Origin: Thermoplasmatales archaeon
GTDB lineage: Archaea; Thermoplasmatota; Thermoplasmata; Thermoplasmatales; GCA-001856825
Assembly: GCA_026127935.1 (NCBI GenBank)
Contig: JAJSLL010000006.1
Location: forward strand, 30,132 to 94,131
Direction of reading: 5' to 3'
DNA length: 64,000 nt
The notes beneath the pieces are model-generated. The model saw only the letters and a list, made by a program, of their open reading frames with translations, was not told the DNA's origin and did no database searches. The stretch's first letter is position 1. Each line of letters opens with the position of its first letter. This document shows positions 9,830-19,797 of this stretch, one piece after another. The position numbers and the translations under genes are program-made.

Positions 9830-10993
9830 TCACACCAGAAGTGTAGCGGGAGCCTCTAAATATTTTTTGACCCTAGAAATGAACCTGGCCGCCATTGCCC
9901 CGTCAATCAGTCTGTGGTCTGCTGATAGAGTCACGTACATGAACTTCCCCTGTACTCCGTCCATTATCCTGTGGATTCCCATGATCGCGACCTCAGGGTA
10001 ATTGATGATAGGAGTGGAAAATATCCCGCCTATGCTTCCCACGTTCGTAACAGTGAATGTCGAATCCCTCACTTCCTCCAGTTTCAGCTTTCCCTCCCTT
10101 GCTCTTTTTGCAAGTTCTTCTATCTCCGCAGAAAGTTCTGTCAGTGTTTTCTTATCAGCTTGCTTGACTACCGCAACTGTGAGTCCTTCGACTGTATCAA
10201 CTGCCACACCAATGTTGTAGTAGTCCAATAGTTCAAAGTTGCCGTCTTCGTGGGACCTCGCATTGAGGTACGGATACTCCTTCAGAGCGGCGACCGCAGC
10301 CTTTACAAAGAATGGAGTGAAACTTAGTGTGACTCCCTGCAACTTCAGTTTATCCTTGAAATCTATGAGTTCCTGCATCTTCACTTCTTCTGCAACGGCA
10401 TAGTGAGGAATGTTGCGCTTTGATTTTGTCATCTTTTCAGATATCAATCTTCTGAGTCCCTTCAGTTCCATTACTTTCCTTTCAACCGTCACCGCCTGTG
10501 GTTTCGGTGCAGCGGAAGTCTCTTCAGTTACTGGCGTTGCAACATAAGACTCTACGTCTTTTGCGGTGATCCTGCCGCCAGGACCCGTCCCCTTCACTCT
10601 CGAAAGTTCAATACCCTTCTCCCTTGCAAGTTTCCTTACTGCAGGTGGTGCAAGAACGGATCCGCTATCTGCTGGTTCTCCCTTTACAGGTATCTGAGAC
10701 GTCTTTGTTGATGTCTCCTTTACTACCTCTTCGCGAGTGGTCGGGACGGTTGTAGAAGAACTTCCACCTATTTCCAGGAGAGAAGTACCTACTTTGGCAA
10801 TTTCGCCCTCCTTGTAGTACAATTTCGTGACCTCTCCCTCGAAAGGTGAAGGGATCTGAACTGTTACCTTGTCGGTCATTACTTCTACTATGACATCGTC
10901 CTTGTGAACCAAATCCCCCTGCTTAACGTTCCACTTGACGATCTCTCCTTCTTGGACTCCTTCTCCAATGTCCGGTAACTTGAATGTAGGCAT
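9830..10993 (-). CDS. 2-oxoacid dehydrogenase E2 dihydrolipoyl acyltransferase
   Basis: Lipoyl domain (VEVMTDKVTVQIPSP), PSBD (APPAVRKLAREKGIELSRVKGTGPGGRITAKDVE), catalytic VTLSADHRLIDGA. Confidence 0.95.
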   Translation of the reverse strand: MPTFKLPDIGEGVQEGEIVKWNVKQGDLVHKDDVIVEVMTDKVTVQIPSPFEGEVTKLYYKEGEIAKVGTSLLEIGGSSSTTVPTTREEVVKETSTKTSQIPVKGEPADSGSVLAPPAVRKLAREKGIELSRVKGTGPGGRITAKDVESYVATPVTEETSAAPKPQAVTVERKVMELKGLRRLISEKMTKSKRNIPHYAVAEEVKMQELIDFKDKLKLQGVTLSFTPFFVKAAVAALKEYPYLNARSHEDGNFELLDYYNIGVAVDTVEGLTVAVVKQADKKTLTELSAEIEELAKRAREGKLKLEEVRDSTFTVTNVGSIGGIFSTPIINYPEVAIMGIHRIMDGVQGKFMYVTLSADHRLIDGAMAARFISRVKKYLEAPATLLV

Positions 10994-11002
10994 CTCAATC
11001 CC

Positions 11003-11968
11003 TCAATAATTTAGCACCTTATTAATTGCGTTCATTATTCTTTTCTCGTCAGGAATGTAGAATTCCTCGTGAGAGTACGGGAACGGAATGTCGTACCCTG
11101 TAACCCTGACTATGGGAGCGAGCAGCGAATCTATCGCCCTCTCTGCAATTAACGCTGAAATTTCCGCACCAACACCAAGTGTTCTTGGCGCCTCATGGAC
11201 AATCACGACTCTGCCTGTTTTCTTCGCCGTCTGAAGGATTGCGGTGATATCCATCGGCAGTATAGTTCTTAGATCTATCACATCAGCGTTCACCTGGTTT
11301 TTCTCGACCGCGCTCATTACCACCGGAACCATGCTACCGTATGTGATGATCGACACATCATCACCCTCCTTCAACTTGGCCGCTTTTCCTATCTCTACTT
11401 CAAACTGTTCGTCGGGAACTTCTGACTTTGCTGCCCTGTACAACCTCTTCGGCTCGAGGAATATTACTGGGTCTTTGCTCTTGTAAGCTGAGACCAGCAG
11501 TCCGCTGGCATCGTATGGGTTTGATGGAGTTACGACGATGAGGCCAGCGGTATGAGCAAAGTAAGCTTCTCCGCTCTGTGAATGGTACAGTCCTCCTCTG
11601 ACCCCTCCACCGTAAGGTGTTCTTATGACCAGCGGTACGTCGAATCGTCCTCCAGTCCTATACCTGACCTTGGCAATGTTGTTGACTATCTGATCAAATG
11701 CGGGGAAGATATAATCCTGAAATTGGATCTCAGCAATTGGTTTGAGCCCATACATTGCCATACCCGAAGCCATCCCGATGATTGCAAGCTCGTTCAACGG
11801 GGTGTCGATTACCCTTTCGGTCCCGTACTTGTTCAGCAGGTTATCAGTGACCCTGAATACCCCACCATCTCTTCCAACGTCCTCGCCCATGATGATTATT
11901 CTCTCATCGGTTGCCATCAGTCGATCTAAGGATCTGTTCAGAGACTGTACCATGTTAATCTGAGACAT
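11003..11968 (-). CDS. 2-oxoacid dehydrogenase E1 beta subunit
   Basis: IMGEDVGRDGGVFRVTDNLLNKYGTERVIDTPLNELAIIGMASGMAMYGLKPIAEIQFQDYIFPAFDQIVN. Confidence 0.95.
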   Translation of the reverse strand: MSQINMVQSLNRSLDRLMATDERIIIMGEDVGRDGGVFRVTDNLLNKYGTERVIDTPLNELAIIGMASGMAMYGLKPIAEIQFQDYIFPAFDQIVNNIAKVRYRTGGRFDVPLVIRTPYGGGVRGGLYHSQSGEAYFAHTAGLIVVTPSNPYDASGLLVSAYKSKDPVIFLEPKRLYRAAKSEVPDEQFEVEIGKAAKLKEGDDVSIITYGSMVPVVMSAVEKNQVNADVIDLRTILPMDITAILQTAKKTGRVVIVHEAPRTLGVGAEISALIAERAIDSLLAPIVRVTGYDIPFPYSHEEFYIPDEKRIMNAINKVLNY

Positions 11969-12998
11969 TCAAATCCCTCCTCTCTTCCTCCTGAATCCAT
12001 GTTGGCTTTTCGTAAACGTCATCAAAGATGCTCAATGGATCAGTAGGAGGTATGTTCATCCTTTCCTCCATCTCCTTGTCGACATTTTCTTTCGCCTGTG
12101 CCTTGGTTGCCATTACAAAATTGGAATCGACAACTCCCATTTTCAGGAGGAGGTTTTCAAGTCTCTTTATTGGATCTTTTTCACTGCCATCAGTTATCTC
12201 ATCAATCCTGTACTTCTTCGGATCGTCTGATGTGGAATGGGGTCCTATTCTGTATGTCACCGCTTCGACAAGGTATGGTCCCTTCCCGCTTCTGACATAA
12301 TCAAAAGCTTCCTGAAGGCCTGAAAGGGAACCTATGAGATCGTTGCCATCTACCCTCTTTCCGGGTATTCCATATGCAGCCCCTTTCTTGTATATTTCAG
12401 CCTTAGTCTGTTTACTTGCAGGAAGTGAAATTGCCCACCCGTTGTTTTCACAGATGAAGAGAACATTGAGATTGTATACCGATGCCATTGTCAATGCCGC
12501 GTGAAAATCTGAAGTGGAAGTTGCACCATCTCCAAAAGTTGTAATTACAATTCCGTTCTTCTTGGTGTATCTCATTGAATATGCGGCACCGACTGTCAGA
12601 GGTAGGTGTGCACCTACAGGACTCTGCACGGTAGAGAAATTGAACTCCTTGAATGAGAAATGATCCGGCATCTGTCTTCCCTTCTGGAAGTCATTGCTGT
12701 TCCCGAGCATCTGATCAAAGATCAGAGACAACGGCACTCCTCTCTGAAGGTAGAGCGCAAGGTCTCGGTAATAAGCGAAAATAAGATCTTCCTTATCGGC
12801 GAGCATAGCAGTTGCTATCTGTATCATTTCCTGACCCTGAGCAGGGACATGGAATCCAATTATCCCCTGTCTCTGGGCATTTATTATTTTTATGTCGAGA
12901 GTTCTCGCCAAGACTGCAGTCTTGTACGCGGCGATAGCCTGCTCATTCGACAGATTACCAACAATAGCCATGTCCCTCAGTGTCTCCTCATCGCCCAT
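11955..12998 (-). CDS. 2-oxoacid dehydrogenase E1 alpha subunit
   Basis: TPP motif FGDGATSTSDFHAALTMASVYNLNVLFICENNGWAIS. Confidence 0.95.
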   Translation of the reverse strand: MGDEETLRDMAIVGNLSNEQAIAAYKTAVLARTLDIKIINAQRQGIIGFHVPAQGQEMIQIATAMLADKEDLIFAYYRDLALYLQRGVPLSLIFDQMLGNSNDFQKGRQMPDHFSFKEFNFSTVQSPVGAHLPLTVGAAYSMRYTKKNGIVITTFGDGATSTSDFHAALTMASVYNLNVLFICENNGWAISLPASKQTKAEIYKKGAAYGIPGKRVDGNDLIGSLSGLQEAFDYVRSGKGPYLVEAVTYRIGPHSTSDDPKKYRIDEITDGSEKDPIKRLENLLLKMGVVDSNFVMATKAQAKENVDKEMEERMNIPPTDPLSIFDDVYEKPTWIQEEERRDLNVSD

Positions 12999-13819
12999 GC
13001 TTCTGCGGCCCTGTAAGATGTTCTAACCAGGGGTCCAGATGCCACGAACTGGAATCCCAGCTCGTACCCAATTTCCTTGAATTTTTCGAAACTGTTCATG
13101 CTGCTGTACTCTACAACAGGCAGTTGCATTTTTGATGGCCTGAGATATTGTCCTATTGTAAGAATGCTCACACCAACACCTCTTAGGTCCCTCATCGTTT
13201 CAATGACTTCTTCATCAGTTTCACCAAGACCAACCATTATCGAAGACTTTGTAACGAACCCTTTTGATGCAGCATAATTTAGAACTTCTAGTGATTGATC
13301 GTAATCGGCACGATGGTCTCTCACCGAAGACGAAAGCCTCCTGACAGTCTCGACGTTGTGTGCAAAGACAACAGGCGCCTCGTTCAAGATCGTATCTATG
13401 CATTCTTTGTTTCCCCTGAAATCGGGAGTCAGAACTTCAACCACCGCCCCGGTGTTCTTGACTTCCTTAATGACGGTCGCAAAGTGATGGGCTCCCTGAT
13501 CGGGTAGATCGTCCCTATCTACGGACGTTATAACTACATACTTCAATCCCATCTCTTTCACGGCCGTTGCAACTTTAGATGGTTCCATTGGATCCAACGG
13601 TTGGACAAATCCATGAGTTACAGAACAGAACCTGCACGCCCTTGAACAATTCTTACCAAGAACCATAAAAGTAGCAGTCCCGTTAGACCAACATTCCCCT
13701 CTGTTGGGGCATCTCGCTTCCTCACAAACGGTGTGCAAATTAAGACCGTTGACTTCCCTTTTTGTGTCGAAGAAAGTCTCTTCAGTGGGAAGCTTAACTT
13801 TCGCGTACTCTGGATGCAT
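12977..13819 (-). CDS. lipA: Lipoyl synthase (radical SAM)
   Basis: CEEARCPNRGECW and CSRACRFCSV clusters; SSIMVGLGETDEEV; FVASGPLVRTSYRAAEA. Confidence 0.95.
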   Translation of the reverse strand: MHPEYAKVKLPTEETFFDTKREVNGLNLHTVCEEARCPNRGECWSNGTATFMVLGKNCSRACRFCSVTHGFVQPLDPMEPSKVATAVKEMGLKYVVITSVDRDDLPDQGAHHFATVIKEVKNTGAVVEVLTPDFRGNKECIDTILNEAPVVFAHNVETVRRLSSSVRDHRADYDQSLEVLNYAASKGFVTKSSIMVGLGETDEEVIETMRDLRGVGVSILTIGQYLRPSKMQLPVVEYSSMNSFEKFKEIGYELGFQFVASGPLVRTSYRAAEAWAMRRH

Positions 13820-13901
13820 TATTTTGAAAGTTGATTATGCCTTTAAAGATTTTCGGTATAATTAAATTCTATGTCATTAAATGTCTCCGTGAGGGGACAT
13901 C

Positions 13902-15410
13902 TCATTTCGAAGTAGCACTGCTAGATTCTCTCTGCCATGCCGCTTTATTTCCTCTAAGTACGGACGGAATAATTGCAGCCAACATTATCGCTGCAGAAAG
14001 GAAGAAAAGATAGTGGATCGAGGAGATAAACTGGCTTACCCATGGGCCAACCGAACCACCATTAGAAGTGCCAAGAAATATTCCAGTCAGATTTGTCATC
14101 GGTACGGAGAGCGACATTACATAGAATGCGATTCCCATGCTGAATATCTGTCCGGTGTTCACGAGAGTCGCGCTCATTCCGGATGCTATTCCTCTCTCAG
14201 ATGGAGGAGATGCATTCATTATCGAAGCTCTGTTCGGCGATGCAAAAATTCCCATGCCGCTACCCACCAAAATCAATGGCCCAAGAAGTTGGTCAAATGT
14301 AGTCGTAGGTCCCAAACGGGCAAGAAATATGAATCCAAAAGCAGAGACAGCAAGTCCGATAGTGGATAGAATCCTGGCACCATACTTGTCAGATAACCAA
14401 CCACTTATAGGTCCGAAAAAAGAGAGTGCAATTGAAGTTGGGACAAGAAAGACACCTGCAAGAAACGGATTCAATCTCATGGTGGGACCCTGTAGATAAA
14501 ACACAAGAACAAATGTGACAGCACCCCTCGCAAGAGCATTCATGAAAATTGCCAAATTACCTGCCGCGAAGAGCCGTATTCTGAAGAGCCTCAGGTCAAA
14601 CATCGGGTGATCTATTCTCAATTCATACAAAATGAACCCAATGAAAATAACAACTCCCGCAACCAGCATCGCAGATACTTCTGGAAGATGAGCCGAACCA
14701 GTTGCATACAAAGTGATTCCCGCAAGTATCAGACTGATAGCGCCTGCAAAAGAAATGTTTCCAATGCTGTCTATTTTCTGGCCTCTCTTTATCAACGCGA
14801 GTTCTTTCAAGTGGTGATGTGCCCACCATGTCGCAACGATTCCGATGGGGATATTGACGTAGAAAATTGATCTCCATCCGATGGTGTACGTCATTATTCC
14901 ACCGAGTACAAGACCGGAAACGGAACCAACAACAATCGCAACCTGATTTATTCCAAGTGCCATTCCCCTTTCCTTCTCATCAAAAGCATCAGTTATGATT
15001 GCCCCACTGTTAGAGAACAGAAATGCTGCTCCCACTCCCTGTACAAGTCTGAATCCTATCAGCTCAGGACCGCTCTGTGAGAGACTGCACAGGGCAGAGC
15101 CAGCTGTGAAGAGTGCAAAACCGAAAGTGTATAGCCTGACCCTACCAAACATGTCAGATAGTCTACCAAAGTTTACAAGGACGGCTGCCGTGATAAGAGT
15201 GTAACCCATCAGTATCCAGAGCAGGTCAAGTATCGAAGTATTGGGAAGTTCTCTTGCTATTGTTGGGAGGGAAATTAGGACGATATTCATATCAAGAGAA
15301 GCCATCACTGTCCCAAGAGTAGTATTAGAGAGAACTGTCCACTTGTACTGCACTCCTCGGATAGTCTTCTTCGAGATAAAAGATTTATGAGAATCAATCG
15401 AATATTTCAA
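13902..15410 (-). CDS. MFS transporter, 14-TM DHA2-like (TTG start proposed by ORF track)
   Basis: MASLDMNIVLISLPTIARELPNT, GRLSDMFGRVRLYTFG, RLVQGVGAAFLFSNSGAIITDAF; many TM segments. Confidence 0.88.
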   Translation of the reverse strand: MKYSIDSHKSFISKKTIRGVQYKWTVLSNTTLGTVMASLDMNIVLISLPTIARELPNTSILDLLWILMGYTLITAAVLVNFGRLSDMFGRVRLYTFGFALFTAGSALCSLSQSGPELIGFRLVQGVGAAFLFSNSGAIITDAFDEKERGMALGINQVAIVVGSVSGLVLGGIMTYTIGWRSIFYVNIPIGIVATWWAHHHLKELALIKRGQKIDSIGNISFAGAISLILAGITLYATGSAHLPEVSAMLVAGVVIFIGFILYELRIDHPMFDLRLFRIRLFAAGNLAIFMNALARGAVTFVLVFYLQGPTMRLNPFLAGVFLVPTSIALSFFGPISGWLSDKYGARILSTIGLAVSAFGFIFLARLGPTTTFDQLLGPLILVGSGMGIFASPNRASIMNASPPSERGIASGMSATLVNTGQIFSMGIAFYVMSLSVPMTNLTGIFLGTSNGGSVGPWVSQFISSIHYLFFLSAAIMLAAIIPSVLRGNKAAWQRESSSATSK

Positions 15411-15479
15411 GGTATAATTGGAATATTCAACTATAATTAACTATATATAATACCTTAAACATACTTGATTTCGTTTAAA

Positions 15480-15734
15480 ATGACGACAGCAGAAGTTGGT
15501 GTTGATGAACTGTCGCTAGAAACGAAAGGGACAACCGGTCAGAAAGTTGTGGTCGCTCTTTTATTGCTCATACCGATGGTGGTATTTGCATTAACTCCGC
15601 TCTACAACTCGAAAGGACCAGAGCTCTTCGGAGTCACATTTTTTTACTGGTTCCTAACGTTTTGGCTTTTTGTTTCTGCGGCTTTGTTTACAGGTGCTGC
15701 ATTGTTGCTGAATAAGATGGAGGGAGGAAAATGA
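15480..15734 (+). CDS. Small two-TM membrane protein, DUF3311-like, paired with SSS transporter
   Basis: Two hydrophobic helices (VVVALLLLIPMVVFALTPLYN; FFYWFLTFWLFVSAALFTGAALLLNK); overlaps the downstream transporter start. ATG at 15480 preferred over the tracked 15465. Confidence 0.7.
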   Translation: MTTAEVGVDELSLETKGTTGQKVVVALLLLIPMVVFALTPLYNSKGPELFGVTFFYWFLTFWLFVSAALFTGAALLLNKMEGGK

Positions 15735-17290
15735 GCAGCACTTTTAACATAGAGGTATTTGCAGTATTTGTCAGCCTGTTTGTTCTCTTCGTAGCTCTAG
15801 GATTCGGAGCGTCTCGCTGGAGAAGGGGAGACATGAATGACCTTGGAGACTGGGCACTGGCAGGCCGAAAAATCGGCAGTTATCTCGCATGGTTCTTGGT
15901 AGGAGCAGACCTTTATACGGCATACACTTTCATCGCAATTCCAGAATCACTTTACATAAAAGGCGCGGTATATTTCTTTGCCGTACCTTACGTAGGTATG
16001 ACATTCGGAGTAGCTTTGATCACCATGCCGAGACTCTGGAAACTTTCCAGAAAACACAACTATGTAACGGCAGTAGACATGGTCAAAGACAAGTTTAACA
16101 GCAGGTCACTAGCTACGATTATCGCGCTGACCGGAATAGTTGCTGAACTCCCATACATCGCGCTTCAAATCTACGGTATGCAGGCAGTACTTACTATTAT
16201 GATAGGTCAATTGGTGACAAGTAATGCCGCAACCATAACCGAAGTAGCGCTCATAATTGCATTCGTCATTCTGGCTGCGTTCACCTTCACCAGTGGACTG
16301 AGGGGAGCTGTGGTTACAGCAGTGATGAAGGACGTCATAATTTTTGCAACGGTGATAGTTGTCATAGTTCTTGTCCCGATGTACATCGGCGGATTCGGAA
16401 ATGCATTCACAGCCATGGCAACGGCAAAGAGCCATCCCGTAACGGGTTCGTATCAACTGTCTGGCCTCTTCCTCAACGGATTCATTAGTCTAACCATAGG
16501 GAGTGCGCTGGCTCTTTATCTGTATCCGCACGCTATCAACGGAGTATTGAGTACCAGCAGCACGAAGAAACTGAGAATGAGCACAGCACTTCTGCCCATA
16601 TATGGGGTGGGACTGGCCCTGCTTGCACTTTTCGGAGTTTTGGCTTACGGTGCGACAAAGGCACTACCACTCATCCACACATACGGGCCAGTTACGACCG
16701 TACCTGCTCTAATATATGCCTATTTCCCGCCCTGGTTCGTGGGATTCGCATTCCTCGGTATATTCATAGGGGGACTAGTACCTGCATCAATCATGGCAAT
16801 AGCACAGGCAAATCTGCTGACGAGAAATGTCTTGAAGCCCTATTTTAAGAACATAACACCGAAGCTTGAAGCAAGACTATCGAAGTACTTCTCCATAATG
16901 TTCAAATTCATAGCGCTTGCATTCATATTTGTCGTGTTGCCAACATACTCTCTCCAGCTGCAACTTGTGGGTGGTATCATAATCCTACAGACGCTTCCAT
17001 CGATCTTCCTTGCTCTTTATTCAAACAAGCTGAATAAATGGGCTACGGGTCTAGGATGGCTTGCAGGTCAAATCACAGGTTTGGGATTACTCATAGATGC
17101 AAACTTCATCGTCAGCCATGGAACGAGCATAACAACGGTCTTTTTCAAATTCAGTACGCCGCTCGGATTCTTCTACGCAGGTATGATTGGCATACTAGTC
17201 AATCTGTTAGTAGTGTTGGTTGGCTCTATGGTTGCGGGAGCAGTTAGACCGAATGCAGTAGCTTCACCCGGCACTAGCGGAAGGAAGTAG
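15731..17290 (+). CDS. Sodium:solute symporter family (SSS) permease
   Basis: 519 aa, about 13 TM; GDWALAGRKIGSYLAWFLVGADLYTAYTFIAIPESLYIKGAVYF; SSS-like core with GGLVPASIMAIAQANLLTRNV. Confidence 0.88.
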   Translation: MSSTFNIEVFAVFVSLFVLFVALGFGASRWRRGDMNDLGDWALAGRKIGSYLAWFLVGADLYTAYTFIAIPESLYIKGAVYFFAVPYVGMTFGVALITMPRLWKLSRKHNYVTAVDMVKDKFNSRSLATIIALTGIVAELPYIALQIYGMQAVLTIMIGQLVTSNAATITEVALIIAFVILAAFTFTSGLRGAVVTAVMKDVIIFATVIVVIVLVPMYIGGFGNAFTAMATAKSHPVTGSYQLSGLFLNGFISLTIGSALALYLYPHAINGVLSTSSTKKLRMSTALLPIYGVGLALLALFGVLAYGATKALPLIHTYGPVTTVPALIYAYFPPWFVGFAFLGIFIGGLVPASIMAIAQANLLTRNVLKPYFKNITPKLEARLSKYFSIMFKFIALAFIFVVLPTYSLQLQLVGGIIILQTLPSIFLALYSNKLNKWATGLGWLAGQITGLGLLIDANFIVSHGTSITTVFFKFSTPLGFFYAGMIGILVNLLVVLVGSMVAGAVRPNAVASPGTSGRK

Positions 17291-17400
17291 TTTCTTACCT
17301 TCCTTTTTTTTATTTTTTCTATTTCACTCCTTTTCCAGGAAATATATTTTCAAAACAAAGTCAGTTCGATATTTCTCTTTTGTATAAAGGAGTCTGAAAA

Positions 17401-17472
17401 GCCACCGGAGGGAATCGGACCCCCGACCTGCTGATTACGAATCAGCTGCTCTACCTACTGAGCCACGGTGGC
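17401..17472 (-). tRNA. tRNA-Thr (anticodon CGT)
   Basis: Reverse complement GCCACCG TG GCTC..GAGC A GCTGA TTCGTAA TCAGC AGGTC GGGGG TCCGATT CCCTC CGGTGGC folds as a complete cloverleaf; anticodon CGT; no encoded CCA. Confidence 0.95.
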
Positions 17473-17627
17473 GTCAACGCTTATCTTGATTCAATATATG
17501 TTCATTTCCATTGTGTCAAAGGCTCAGAAAATGGCTCCACATCAAAGTTTACGGAATGTAGTCACTCTTCTCAATTGGAAACGTTCATATAGAAGAATAA
17601 AATACGGAAAACGAGGTGTCCAATTAA

Positions 17628-19253
17628 ATGATGCCAGGACAGCCAATATTTATTCTAAGAGAAGGAACGAAGAGAGAATCTGGAAAAAATGCAATGCAAA
17701 ACAATATCAACGCCGCCAAGGCAATTGCTGATGCGGTAAAGACAACGCTAGGTCCAAGGGGAATGGACAAAATGTTAGTAGATTCCCTTGGTGATATCGT
17801 TATAACAAACGACGGCGTTACAATCCTAAAGGAAATGGATATAGACCATCCCGCGGCTAAGATGATGGTTGAAGTCTCCAAGACTCAGGATCAGGAAGTC
17901 GGAGATGGGACCACAACCGCAGCTATTTTGGCAGGTGAATTTTTGAGAAAGGCTGAAGATCTGCTGAACCAGAACGTCCATCCAACAGTCATAGCATCCG
18001 GTTACAGGATGGCTGCAGAGAAAGCAAAACAAGTTCTGAACGACATATCCACTCCGGTGACGAAGGATGAGAAAGTTCTGCTCAAGATTGCGAATACGGC
18101 TCTGAACTCCAAGGGAGCTTCTACTTCAAGGACAAAACTTGCAGACATCGCAGTGAAATCCGTATTGCAGGTTGCTCAGGAGAGAGGAGAAAAGACACTG
18201 GTCGATTTCGACGATATCCAGCTCGTAAAGAAGCAGGGAGGTTCCATCGAGGATACTCAGCTCATTCAAGGAGTCATCGTGGACAAGGAAAGGGTTCACC
18301 CTGGAATGCCAGTCTTCGTTAACAAAGCAAAAATAGCTCTGCTCAATGTAGCTCTTGAGATCAAGAAACCAGAATTCGATACATCCATCAGAATCGAGGA
18401 TCCAGAATCGATCATGAAGTTCAAGAAACAGGAAGAAAGCATCCTGAAGAATATGGTGGAAAAAGTAAAATCAACGGGAGCAAACGTCATTCTAACGCAG
18501 AAGGGAATAGACGATCTTGCTATGGCTTACCTAGCCAAAGATGGCATCTATGCAGCCAGACGAGTGAAGAAGAGCGACATCGAGAAGCTAGCAAAGGCGA
18601 TCGGTGGAGAGATCATCACCAACATGGACGACCTGACAGAAAAGGATCTAGGAAAGGCAGAAAAAGTAGAGGAAGTCAAGATCGGAGAAGATCATCTGAC
18701 GTTCGTGACGGGATGCCAGAATCCTAAGGCTGTTTCTGTACTCATAAGAGGCGGGACAGAGCACGTTGTTGACGAAGTTGAAAGAAGTCTCGTGGACTCA
18801 TTGCACGTTGTTGCAGCGGCTCTTCAGGACGGAAAGATTATTCCTGGAGGAGGAGCAGCGGCCATAGAAATTGCAATGAAACTCAGAGAATACAGCGCAT
18901 CTGTTGGTGGAAGAGAACAGCTCGCAATTGAGAAATTCGCAGAGGCAATCGAGATAATCCCGAGGACTCTCTCAGAGAACGCCGGTCTAGATTCCATCGG
19001 AATCCTGATTTCCCTGAAGAAGGAACATGCGAACGGCAAGAAGAACATGGGTGTTGACGTTGTGAAAGGGAAGCCAATAGACATGGTTGAACTCGGAGTC
19101 ATCGAGCCAATCAGAGTCGGAAAACAGGCAATTGACAGTGCAACGGACGCAGCTGTCATGATTCTCAGAATAGACGACGTCATTGCTACTAAAGCTTCTA
19201 GTGCTGGGGCTCCAAAGCCACCAGGCGGAAGACCCGGCGGGGACGACGACTAA
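17628..19253 (+). CDS. Thermosome (group II chaperonin) subunit
   Basis: [88 protein letters not shown]. Confidence 0.97.
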   Translation: MMPGQPIFILREGTKRESGKNAMQNNINAAKAIADAVKTTLGPRGMDKMLVDSLGDIVITNDGVTILKEMDIDHPAAKMMVEVSKTQDQEVGDGTTTAAILAGEFLRKAEDLLNQNVHPTVIASGYRMAAEKAKQVLNDISTPVTKDEKVLLKIANTALNSKGASTSRTKLADIAVKSVLQVAQERGEKTLVDFDDIQLVKKQGGSIEDTQLIQGVIVDKERVHPGMPVFVNKAKIALLNVALEIKKPEFDTSIRIEDPESIMKFKKQEESILKNMVEKVKSTGANVILTQKGIDDLAMAYLAKDGIYAARRVKKSDIEKLAKAIGGEIITNMDDLTEKDLGKAEKVEEVKIGEDHLTFVTGCQNPKAVSVLIRGGTEHVVDEVERSLVDSLHVVAAALQDGKIIPGGGAAAIEIAMKLREYSASVGGREQLAIEKFAEAIEIIPRTLSENAGLDSIGILISLKKEHANGKKNMGVDVVKGKPIDMVELGVIEPIRVGKQAIDSATDAAVMILRIDDVIATKASSAGAPKPPGGRPGGDDD

Positions 19254-19255
19254 AA

Positions 19256-19290
19256 CCTAAGGTCCCAAACCTTAGTTTTTATTTTTTATT
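19256..19290 (+). terminator. Hairpin plus T-rich tract downstream of the thermosome gene
   Basis: CTAAGG-TCCCAAA-CCTTAG followed by TTTTTATTTTTTATTT. Confidence 0.6.
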
Positions 19291-19406
19291 TCCCTATTGA
19301 ATTCATAACTGAGGTTTAAGGAGGTCACATCCCTGCATTCTCTCCAAGAATCTTGAATAAACAGTAACGTCGCAACCGTTTTATATTCTCTATTTCTCAC
19401 TCATCT

Positions 19407-19793
19407 ATGTTCAGCGGAAACTACAACCCATCAACCGCAGATCTGATAGTAGTAAGCACCCCCTATGTGCCAGGATACAAGATAACCGGCGTCATAGGAT
19501 TTACATGGGGGCTCATCGTTAGGTCAAGGGGATTAGGAGGAAACGTAATGGCTGGACTGAGAACTATCGCTGGAGGAGAAATCAAGGAGTACACACAGAT
19601 GCTCGACCAGAGCAGATACGAAGCGCTTGAGAGACTCAAGCAGCATGCGAAGGGACTGGGAGCAAACGCAGTTGTTGAGGTCAGATTTGATTCCTCCGAA
19701 ATTGGCCAGACAATGTCCGAAGTTCTTGCATATGGAACCGCTGTCATTGTTCAGAAAGATGATTCCCAGAGTCAACCTGTATCCCTGAAATGA
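19407..19793 (+). CDS. YbjQ/UPF0145 family (heavy-metal-binding-like) protein
   Basis: VVSTPYVPGYKITGVIGFTWGLIVRSRGLGGNVMAGLRTIAGGEIKEYTQMLDQSRYEALERLKQHAKGLGANAVVEVRFDSSEIG. Confidence 0.88.
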   Translation: MFSGNYNPSTADLIVVSTPYVPGYKITGVIGFTWGLIVRSRGLGGNVMAGLRTIAGGEIKEYTQMLDQSRYEALERLKQHAKGLGANAVVEVRFDSSEIGQTMSEVLAYGTAVIVQKDDSQSQPVSLK

Positions 19794-19797
19794 GTAA

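Noticed and set aside
17624-17881. Minus-strand 85-aa ORF opposite the thermosome N-terminus
   Set aside because: Shadow ORF of a highly conserved gene.
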